From Echinococcus granulosus (Eukaryota > Platyhelminthes > Cestoda > Cyclophyllidea > Taeniidae): a stretch of DNA of 64,000 nt. The notes under the pieces were generated by a model. That model saw only the letters and a list, made by a program, of their open reading frames with translations. It did no database searches and was not told the DNA's origin. Below are positions 51,801-60,434 of this stretch, piece after piece (position 1 is the stretch's first letter; every line of letters starts with the position of its first letter). The stretch covers positions 2,524,714 to 2,588,713 of the forward strand of contig NW_020170381.1 in NCBI RefSeq assembly GCF_000524195.1, given 5' to 3'. A program made the translations under genes and the position numbers.

Positions 51801-54800
51801 TATAAGATTGCCATGCCAATATGAAGTGGCAGTAGCAAAAGCTTCTGTCGAAGTAAGTCTCTTTTGGTCCCATTACGCAGTGCAATCAACAATCGTGCTC
51901 GTTCGTGCGTCCTCCCTATTCCTTTGAAGGAGTTATACTGAATCAATATCAGTTAGGTCAATCTGTTCTTTCTAAGTACTTTGTCAATTTAGACGTCGTA
52001 CATTCACGATAAGCCGTTAAAAGTAAAATTAAGACAGTGGAAAATAAGGGGAATGTTACTTTTTCTTTGAGCAGGAATTTCTCTACTACGGCGATGCTAT
52101 ACCGTTGCATTGCTTGATGTTTCGTTATCTTAAATTCAGCATTTTGCCATAAACTTCTTTTTTAGTCAATAACGCAACCACCAAATTTAAAACTGTCCCA
52201 TGACTTTCATTTACCGTAATAGCCTCAGTGAAGTGGTATTTCTTATAGAACATGTTTCCATGCGTTCATTCTTTTTACGCCTCTTTCAGTTGTTATTGAC
52301 TCCGTCTACCGCACGTTTTGCCGCCCGATAACGAGTTATTTAAGCCTTTGCCTCGCTACATTTTGTTTACACACAGCAGAACGGCGCTCAGCTTTTATGG
52401 CACGCTGAAGCTTTATCAGTGCTCCACTTTTCCAGCAGCTTTGTTTTCCCAAGGTTGCGTGTTTTATCTCTCTTTGGCGCGTTACTTATGAATCTGCTGA
52501 AAGGTCAATTGCTAGAAGTGGGTATCATGCTTTCGCTTCTCGCTCATCCGACCTGACCGCCAACGGTTCCTTGAATTTCATTGCAGCATAAGTCATATCT
52601 CCTCCTCCACTTGTGCTGGTGAAACCATTATGTTATTTCATTTTCTTGCCACTTTTCCGAGCGATGCTGATATCATTAAAAGACTGATAGATAAATTCTA
52701 AAATAGCCCCAGTTATCTTAGATTTATATCAGAAAGTTAAACGTTTGTTTCTGCACCGCATCTTTTGACTTACTCCTTCAAATTACAGGAGTGCATCCCA
52801 TTTGACTTGAAATATCTGGCCATAGTCCGATGTGAGACTTCGTAATAAAGATGAAAGTGACCGCTAAATAGTGTAACTTGTAAGAAATCGACGAAATGCA
52901 TGATGGAATCCACTACCGGCAAAAAGATTGTTTGACTTGTGCTGCAGACCACACGTGGATGTTCAACGTGCCCTGTTTCCAGGCCGTGGTGACCTGCGGA
53001 CGTCCGTGCGACAAGCCTCTATCGGGCTGTTCGCACCGCTGCCGTCGCCAATGCCATGCGGGTGACTGTCTGCTCCCGAGCGAGGACGGTAGCGCGGTGT
53101 GCACACAGCCCTGTGCCACGCCGCGCCCTGACTGTGGCCATCCCTGCGGTCAACCCTGCCACGAGGCCGCCGGAATTCCCTGCGTCGAGGCTCTCGGCTC
53201 ACTCAAGTGCCACGTGCCTGTCACTCTCTCTTGCACCTGCGGACATCGGTGTGAGGAACAGCCTTGCTACCGGGTTCGTTTACACATTGCGCTTTACTAC
53301 TCTCAATTGGCAGTAGCTTTCATGCATCTCGGTTCTTCATGAATTTTTTTCTTTCGGATACGCCTACTTCCTAATTTACTATTTGCGTTTACACAAGAGG
53401 TACGCCTGTTTGGTTTGTACTTCTGCTTGTTAAACCATCTTGAAATCATTCCGTGTTCGGGATCATCATGTGTCGTCAGAATCCAAGTGAAACTAATAGC
53501 CATTATCATTAAGTTTAACCCGCTGTAATTTGTACTACAATTTACATGCATATGGCAATTTTTTTGCATTTAACCGAATTTGTGTCATGTTTTAGAACCT
53601 CCTCCTCAGTTGGATTGAACGTGAATGGTTTTTATTCATATTTCCTTTGTCAAAGCTGTAGTGCGCATAGGAGGCTTTTTAATCGTGCCGTTAATGCATA
53701 TTCGTTTGTTTATATTTAAACTTGTACAATGACTATTGAAATCTACCCATCCTTACTGAACAGATATCAGCTAAGGAAGTTACCTATTCGCCACAGTTGA
53801 ACTAGAAAAAAAGTCTTTTTTTGCCTCTGGCTATGTTGACACGGATTGTAACCTCCTCTGCCTATTAATTGTGTTTGTGCGCTTTTCTCCCGTCCTTTGG
53901 GGTGGAAGAAGGATAATCGCACGAGCGAATCCGCCTTTTTACCGCCCCTGCATTGAATTACACGGTGTTACCGTTGATCGATTACTGCATTCTAAGCCCT
54001 CATGTGGGGCAACCATTACATTCCACTTCTTACTCTCTTTCTTTCTGTATCGCTACAGTAGGCACCTTATGCCCTGCAGAGATGACTATATTGCTATAAC
54101 ACAGTGAAGTTAACGATATTTTCTAATCGTTCAACCCCCTTAGGTGAAGACTCTGGTAGCAGGACTTGCAAAGAAGGACCCTAACTTCCTCCTTCGCTGT
54201 TCAGCATCGACGGCCCTGCCCTTCGGTCTGCCCTCAAAAGAGGTGCTGCCCTGCGACTCTTCCTGCACTCAGGCGATGCGGGAAGCGAAAGCGGCAGAGG
54301 AGGAAGCCGAGGCGGCGACCCACAACGAGCCCAAGATGTGGGTGCGTGGTGGCACCCATGTGATCGATGAGTCCTTGCCGCCTGCCTTTGCCCCACCCGA
54401 GTATTCCGATTGGCTTAAGCAGTTTGCATCAAATAACCTCTCCTTCGCTGTGGAGGTGGAAAAGGTTCTTTACAATTTGGTTGACGAGGTTAGACCTGCA
54501 AATCTTTTGCGTACCGCGTCTGCTTACCACCAAACATAAGTCAGCCTTCCGTTTTTCATGTCCTGCGTCCTGGGTTAACGGTAGGGCAAGATTGCTTGTG
54601 CTGATAGTTTTAAAGCTTTTTTGCAGCCTTTTATTCTGCAATACTGCAAAATAATGGTTGGCTAAATTTACCTGTGCATTGCTGTACCACACAACTTCGG
54701 CTCATGTGTTTGCCTCCAATCAATTTCAGGTAAAATGTTTTATTCCAGACTTAACGTATTTATAAGCGAGTAACTTAGCCGCACCCCAATTTACTTGAGT

Positions 54801-55756
54801 CATTAGCTCCACAATGGATTTTGATTTCACACACTACAGTTTGGTCGCTTTTGCCTACGGGAAGGCTTTGCGCTGCAAATGACGACGCTTTTTTACCCAA
54901 CACATCTTCCTTCTTTTCCGGTGAATTCCTCTGTGGTGGATGAGTGGACTTTCGTTCCTCTTCTTCTTTGGACAGTAAACTTTTTTCGGACTCCAAACGG
55001 TCCAATTTCAGTCACGCAATCGAGTAGTGCAGTGTTTGTCAGTGTTCCAATAATATATTTGCATTGTTATTTTTGGCTAATGAAGGTAATAGCGCTTATC
55101 ATGATATTACCATCTGTTCCAACCCGCGTTTTACTGCGTGATTTACCCCCCAGATTTATAGCAATATTTGCCGGTAAGCAATGCTCTTAAGACTGCAGCG
55201 AATCCCATTTTTGTCCTCCTGTGTGCTATTTTGAGTACGTAAATATGCGCTGTTGTGAAGAGCAGAGAATTGGATGGCGACAAGTCTCTCTTATGCACTG
55301 TAGACATTGGGTTTGATGAAGTCGTCGGGATCAAATCCAAATTTGAACAAGTGCGTGAGCCATCGGTTCAGTCCGATGAACCATGCGAAGCGGCGCTTCA
55401 TAATTGAGCTAGCGGAGTTCTATGGAGTGGAATGTGTAGAACTGGATCCACCACCTCACAGGTATGTAGAGGCGCTTGCCATTGGAGGTCGGGTACGTTT
55501 TCCGGGTGGCGGCTCAAAACAACACTACGTGAGTCTGGCGGGTAGGATGGAGGCCTCCTTTGTGGGCTCTGTGAAAATCGGCGTCGTCGATGCTGCCCTC
55601 ACTTCGGCACCCGTCCACGTTGCCGCTCGACCTGCTCCCCTCCGTTGCACCGTCGACACCACCGCCACTACCCCCTCCACTCGCCTCGTTTCCTTCTCCT
55701 CCGTTGTTGGCAGTACTAGTTACAACAGTGGCAATCGAACCTCAAAACAGGATTAG
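39486..55756 (+). CDS. NFX1: NFX1-type zinc-finger protein (complete, ten exons)
   Basis: NFX1 and its fly counterpart shuttle craft are nuclear proteins that bind DNA or RNA and act as transcriptional or post-transcriptional regulators; a RING-like finger suggests E3 ligase activity. Exons: 39486-39861, 39934-40348, 40744-40970, 45863-46218, 47824-48058, 48343-48425, 51462-51765, 52948-53273, 54144-54488, 55304-55756; 3120 nt, 1039 residues, all in phase. A TGA in frame at 39474 precedes the ATG. Residues 139-197 form a C4HC3 finger (C139, C142, C155, C158, H163, C166, C194, C197). Residues about 205-774 carry the Cys/His array with repeated CHPGPCPPC-type NFX1 fingers. An R3H-like domain lies at about 905-955. 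RING, array and R3H in this order point to NFX1 and not NFXL1, which lacks R3H. The signature His of R3H is replaced by Ile. Confidence 0.95.
39934..40348 (+). CDS. NFX1: NFX1 exon 2 (RING/PHD-like finger)
   Basis: Encodes CLICLSNVEPRDQIWSCSGC, then YHVYHLSC and WRCPAC, matching the TCLxCIxxxxxxxxxWSC... finger of NFX1-family proteins. It continues with Cys-rich sequence (RCFCGKIIRP, HGCDEVCG) that opens the zinc-finger array. The donor is GTGAGT at 40349. Confidence 0.95.
40744..40970 (+). CDS. NFX1: NFX1 exon 3 (zinc fingers)
   Basis: Encodes LCHPGPCPPC, HCPCGRVVQTLRCG and LPCHDGDCPPC, typical NFX1-type fingers. Acceptor CCACTAG, donor GTGAGA. Confidence 0.95.
40971..45862 (+). other. NFX1 intron 3 (4.9 kb)
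   Basis: T-rich, with a GT-rich run near 41310-41330. No gene is supported in it. Confidence 0.6.
45863..46218 (+). CDS. NFX1: NFX1 exon 4 (fingers with an acidic insert)
   Basis: Begins VCYCGRVDEVTLCG, then about 55 residues of acidic/Ala-rich sequence, then CEQTCDRPLACGHHNC, LCHPGDCRPC and CPCGRVRIAQL, the last like the CPCGQTPLSQLL of human NFX1. The donor is taken as GTAAGG at 46219; an earlier GTACGT at 46201 is less consistent with the family. Confidence 0.92.
46219..47823 (+). other. NFX1 intron 4 with repeat copy
   Basis: A 1.6 kb intron holding a copy of the dispersed repeat at about 46618-46770. No gene is supported. Confidence 0.6.
46618..46770 (+). repeat. Dispersed repeat, copy 3
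   Basis: TAGCGCTCCGAGTCTTCCCT ... GGCAGAATATA matches the start of the copy at 37862, and GGCTACTGACATGGCTGGAC matches its middle. More diverged than the other copies. Confidence 0.55.
47824..48058 (+). CDS. NFX1: NFX1 exon 5 (zinc fingers)
   Basis: Encodes KKCTDPIPVCPNVCGRP, CHPGPSCPPC and TCRCGKTSKEISC. Acceptor TTCCGCAG, donor GTAAG at 48059, ending on one base of a split codon. Confidence 0.94.
48343..48425 (+). CDS. NFX1: NFX1 exon 6 (short, 83 nt)
   Basis: Encodes FLCGRICRKKKSCGRHKCNR and KCCD, matching the CNKKRLCGRHKCNEICC stretch of NFX1. Acceptor GTGCTTCAG, donor GTAAGA. Confidence 0.95.
48426..51461 (+). other. NFX1 intron 6 (3.0 kb)
   Basis: T-rich intron; nothing recognisable seen. 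Confidence 0.6.
51462..51765 (+). CDS. NFX1: NFX1 exon 7 (zinc fingers)
   Basis: Encodes CQEICGRTLACGKHTCEDLC, HCGPCGPCW, YCHCGATVLPPPQPCGT, PPECNQPCSRPHPCDHPV and HTCHSEPECPKC, a close match to the same region of vertebrate NFX1. Confidence 0.96.
51766..52947 (+). other. NFX1 intron 7
   Basis: A 1.2 kb intron without a recognisable feature. Confidence 0.6.
52948..53273 (+). CDS. NFX1: NFX1 exon 8 (last zinc fingers)
   Basis: Encodes VVTCGRPCDKPL, CHAGDC, QPCATPRPDCGHPCGQPCH and LSCTCGHRCEEQPC, the end of the finger array. Acceptor GCTGCAG; the donor GTTCGT at 53274 is weak but gives the right phase. Confidence 0.93.
53274..54143 (+). other. NFX1 intron 8
   Basis: An 870-base T-rich intron. 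Nothing recognised. Confidence 0.6.
54144..54488 (+). CDS. NFX1: NFX1 exon 9 (linker helices)
   Basis: 115 codons in phase. Encodes a Cys-poor linker: LPCDSSCTQAMREAKAAEEE, then the acidic helix SFAVEVEKVLYNLVDE, equivalent to the DLKFVSDVEKEMETLVEA helix before R3H in NFX1. Confidence 0.9.
54489..55303 (+). other. NFX1 intron 9
   Basis: An 815-base intron; its open frames on either strand (54879-55190 on +, 54775-55005 on -) lack family motifs. Confidence 0.6.
55304..55756 (+). CDS. NFX1: NFX1 exon 10 (R3H-like domain and stop)
   Basis: Encodes RFSPMNHAKRRFIIELAEFY, then GVECVELDPPPHRYVEALA, aligning with the [21 protein letters not shown] R3H start of NFX1. A Ser/Thr/Ala-rich tail follows to TAG at 55754-55756. 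Confidence 0.92.
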   Translation, partial: TLGLMKSSGSNPNLNKCVSHRFSPMNHAKRRFIIELAEFYGVECVELDPPPHRYVEALAIGGRVRFPGGGSKQHYVSLAGRMEASFVGSVKIGVVDAALTSAPVHVAARPAPLRCTVDTTATTPSTRLVSFSSVVGSTSYNSGNRTSKQD

Positions 55757-56934
55757 TTTTTTTGCGTTCCGTTAAGTTGATTACCTGCTGGTGCTTCTTG
55801 CTAATATAGGCGTTTTGCAAGTGCACTTGTTACTTTCCAAACAGGTTTTTTGGGAGGAGAGATTCGGGTGTTGCTCGTCCATCATAAACAGAGTGGGATG
55901 TGTCGAATTTCATGTATTTGAGCTATGAGACATACCGGAGTGGAGGCATAAACTGAGGGACGCCGTTGCAATCGACGAAGGCGTCGCCTCGTTCGTGGCT
56001 TAGGGCGTTGGCACGAATATGCGTGACGAGGAGACATCAGGCGTCAACTTAACATTGCTAGATGAGACTAATGCAGGTTATCAGTTAGGTAAATGTTAAT
56101 GTTACTCTCCCACTTTGTGTTTTGTCATGTTTTAAGCATTTTTGCTGTTGATTTGAATGAGTAAGTGGCTCTCAGTGAAAAGCTTAGGTTTGTCCACAAT
56201 GTGAATACCGTGAATTTTCATCCGCTAATATGGCTGAGATCCTATAATTGAAACCACGACAAGGGGCCTTATACTTTACAGGCTACGTTTTACTTGACCA
56301 TTTGGGAAAAGGTAGGTTTTTACAACAATTCATTGTGTCCTTTGCAAATTATCCTAAACCATGGGTCAAGTAACCATTTCACTGGTTTAATTTCTCATTC
56401 GCCCCGATATCAGGTTGTGCGAAGCCTCTTCAAAGGCGTGGCGTCATATTCAACTCAATTAGTGAATTTGCTTTATGGAGGTAACTTCTAACTCTTGGTG
56501 AGAGTGACTGTAAAATATTAAGCTTGGCCAGTTTTGGGATAGTAAAAAGGAGTTGTTCCTCTGACTTTTGGGTCGGTGTTTTCATTTTCTTGAAAATATG
56601 AGCTTATCCAATTCGGCTCCGGGAATTTTGTTGTCAAATACTTAGGTTAAGTTGGTGAACTCTTGAAGTAGTAAACCTTTGGTCAAGGGTATATGGGAAT
56701 GAAGTAGCTCCAGTTTTAACCACTAAAAGAGTTGGACTTGTGTAATCCAACGCCGTTTGTATCGTTTCGTACCGAGGTGGTGATTTTGCGAGATAGTCAT
56801 TTGTCCCTCGTTATAGATAAAGTCTGGTTGGGGTGTATAATTGCGACACCGCCCAGATAGCAAGCATGTCTACTGTCAGTCTGTCGTATTTGGTTTACAT
56901 CGAATCTGAGCCGCAGGTGTAAGCAATTCAGAGG

Positions 56935-57000
56935 AATAAATCCACAATATGCAAATGTATATCAGTAAATAGCCTGGAACTTTCGATTATTTTGAATAAA
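56935..57000 (+). terminator. Candidate NFX1 polyadenylation signals
   Basis: AATAAA at 56935-56940 and 56995-57000 are the first I find after the NFX1 stop, implying a 3' UTR of about 1.2 kb. Confidence 0.4.
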
Positions 57001-60000
57001 ACGCTTCTTTTCTGGTAACACTGCGTGCTCTGGAGCACCTTTTGTACTCGCTGCAGTTGTTAGCACTACTCTGTATCCAAGCATTTCAGCGATTACTATA
57101 GTCTATAACGCTCTATATTAGCATTGTATCCTGAAAGAAAATGAGTAAAAAACGGTACTCTAGGCATGTTAATTTTAATGTTAGTGATTTTTCACAGTTC
57201 CGTGTAACAACTATACTTCCCTGTTGGATGTCGCGATAACTAAAAAGGGTGCATCCTCGGCTGCCTGACTGCGACTTTGGAGCTTCAAATGACCCTCTTC
57301 TCCTGCCTCGAAACCAAAAAGTTCTGACGCAATGGTTGAATTGGGACATTCTTAACCCTAGTTTAAATAATGTTACCAAAAATTATAATTCCTAAGATGG
57401 GGTCAAGCAATTTGTCTCCTCTTTTTGGTAGATGAAATCAGATCAAAATAGCCTCGTATTTGTGATCCTACGTAAGATACGAAAGCGTTGACATGTAATT
57501 TATCCTCCTCAACCAGCATCAAGTCGGGAGCATCTCAACAAGCGAAACACTCAGTGATCCATTCAGGTGAATAAAGGCTCTGCCTGTCTAGCACCAAAAT
57601 GGAATTTTAAAACTAGTTGTGAAACGAAAATGTGGTTTATATATGGTGAACCTTAACAAAATTAGTAAGCTATAACTAATAAAATGCCATTCAGTCAATT
57701 AATAGCTGTCATACTCTGAATGATCATGGGCGTAAATGTCGGGCTTGCGATAGCAATGTTGAATAGGCGACATTTCTTAAATGGTCTTGAAGTAGCTCAG
57801 CGTAATTTTTCGCATCATTTTTTAAAATAAACTTTTTTTGGTGTATGTAGGCACATGACGCTTGGGATGCCAAAGATCTATCAACTCATAGAACCTGGGA
57901 TTGGAAATTCAAAAGATTCTAATAAAATGCATCATTAGAATTTTGAAAGCAGGTTTCTGGGCTACTTGTCGAAATGTGGATTCAAGTTCCGGGCATGAAA
58001 CGCATAGAGGGAGACTAAATTTACACGAATCCAACGTCTTTGCATATTTTCATTTAGTATAGAAAACATAGCTGAATTATTAATGCCACATTGTAGTGCT
58101 ATGTTATCTATTTCCAAGACAAGACCCATTTACCGGATTGCGTGTACCAAAGATTCCCCTGGTAGCCTTGTCACAAAACGCACTTTTTAAACAGGCAACT
58201 TGGATGATTCCGGGGCAGTTACTACTGCAGGAAATATTGCTAACTAGCAGGGGGAATGAAAACCTTTACCATTTGGAAATAACTGGTCTCCGTGCTTAAG
58301 GGAGAGGTAGGCATTTTTTGAGGAAATAAATGATTTTTGGTATTTCACAATGAATACCGTTCCTATGACCCGGCTCTTGTAGACTAGGCATTTACTTTGC
58401 CGCCTGAACCACTTTAACAAGTGCTGAATGCCTACTAAGTGGGTTTGTGTTAGATTGCTTCAAATAACAAGAAAAAGATGCTGCTTTATTGAACCAGACT
58501 ACGGTTGTAAAACTGTAAATACCCGATTTTGGGTTGAAAAGATTAAGCGCTTCGGTCCTCGTTTGATTACGTGGTTGTAAATTTTTAAACCAAAGTTGTC
58601 AGCACTGAAAGTGGGGTGCGCAATGCCACCACTTTATGTACGCAAAAAATTGTCAAATTAATTTAACTATTAACTGTTACCTTTCGATTTAACTTCTGGC
58701 GTTAACTACCATGAATTGATCTCATAATTTTATAAACAAGGAGTCCGGTTGTCTTTCCTGAGGTCTATGGATGCTTTTAGGCGCTAAGGGGAATCGGTTA
58801 GGTGTGCATCACCTGGCCGATTTATATGAATTTGAGGCATTCAATCACTAGGTTGTAGATCCGGTAATGCGTGATAGCTGCGAAGGAGACCAGACGGTAC
58901 TTAACTTAGTCCGTGTGACATTCACGCCCTTAACTGTCTCAGGACCACGTGGGAAAGTCGATGCGGAGTCGCCACCAATCCTTCCACAGTGAACAGGCGC
59001 ACAAATTTTAGTGGACTAATCTAGCTTGCCCAAGTGATTCTCTGGCGCAGATCCCCACCTACCTCTCAATGTGCATGAGGCCGTTTGACGGGGGGATAAT
59101 CGTTGGATCAGATCGTTGATGCATTTTCTGTTCCCTAATTATAGCGTGAAAGGACAACCTAGTTTTGGGTGTCCAAGCGCACAATGCAAAGGGTGGGTCG
59201 CCAAATTGCGTAAAACATTAGTAAGTCCTCCTATCACTGTTGGTTTTGGCACGTAATGCTATTTATTAAAAAAGAGTTTAATCCGTGGCCACGAGAAATA
59301 ATGCCAAAGCCCGGTTACTTAAAACTCCTGATGCCAATAGAAAGGGATTCCCAAATTTAGTTAAGCAGTCATGGGTGTCATATAATTTAACACTGTATAT
59401 GTCAAATGAGGCCTCAATAAGAGCGCCTCACCTTATGAAAGTCTTAGGAAATGTCAGCTTACGGTTTTTGAGGAATGCAGAAAATACATCTGACTGCTCA
59501 CCTACCCAACTTTACCAAAACCCAAGAGTATACTCATGATGAAATGTCGGTAAATAGAAACTTAAGAATGTGCCTAATGGGCAAAAAAAATCCCAAATGT
59601 TCGAGGGAGAAAGTTTGGGCCGAATCATGCACATCTGAATGTTTTTGTGGCAAGGGAGCTAGAATATTCTATCAATTATGATAGCCGTATAAGCTAGTCC
59701 GTTCGCCAACCAGCCTGGACCTTAAGCTACGTATATCTCATCTTTAAAGCAGATTATGTATGCTTAATCACCAAGAGCCTAACATGGAGGCAAGTCATTG
59801 TGCACAAACACGAATGATCCCCTTTGAAAATGTTTTGATTTTCACACTTTTAACGATATTTGAGCTGTTACCGAGAGCAGCATCCCCACTGTACATCGTA
59901 GGCATTATTTAGAAAAAGAAAGTATCTACACCTTTAAACATGGTGCCTTAATTTGACCCACATGGTATCTTTTAACTAACCCACAGATCAAACGTAACAC

Positions 60001-60329
60001 AGAGCGAATGCTTAGGGTCTACAGTGGCAACAAACGTTATATCGGATTCAGTAGTGTATCTTGGATCCAAAATGAAAGAATAGTTTTTCCCAGACGCCGT
60101 GGGATTGGCTTAGGACCGACAAATTGCAGACTTATGCTGCGACCAATGGGGGCGTTACTTCGGCTATGCTATATGGCCGGCACTCCGCGTAGTCAGCCAA
60201 CCAAAACGGCCATAAAGAATGGGGCATTTATTTAACGTACCAAAACATTCTTAAAGAGGCATTGGATACATTAGGAGGGGCATGTGTCCCGCCGGAGTCG
60301 ACTTTGAGGCAGTCATACCGATAGTGAAT
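57001..60329. other. Intergenic region between NFX1 and the KH-domain gene
   Basis: No gene is supported. A more GC-rich block at about 58790-59150 could be an old mobile element. The promoter of the KH gene is expected near 60000-60330, where a second GC-rich stretch (about 60070-60220) lies. Confidence 0.45.
58790..59150. mobile_element. Possible degenerate mobile element
   Basis: A block of distinctly higher GC than its flanks, with motifs such as GGACCACGTGGGAAAGTCG and ATCACCTGGCCGATTT and no open frame. It has the look of a non-coding repeat remnant, but no second copy or target-site duplication was found here. Confidence 0.2.
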
Positions 60330-60434
60330 ATGGGTGAAAGTACAAAGAAAGAGGAGGCTGTAGACACACTAAACAGCCGTTGGAAATACACCTGGGACAA
60401 ACCGGTTTCAATAAGATGCCTGATGTCAAGACGT
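60330..60434 (+). CDS. PCBP-like exon 1 (start of KH1)
   Basis: Ends with WDKPVSIRCLMSRR before a GTAGGT donor, equivalent to LTIRLLMHGK of PCBP. The upstream part is not conserved, so the start (60330 or 60282, or an earlier exon) is uncertain. Confidence 0.75.

Noticed and set aside
59285..59681. Overlapping frames of 84 and 68 codons before the KH gene
   Set aside because: No family motif, no splice logic and ordinary composition.
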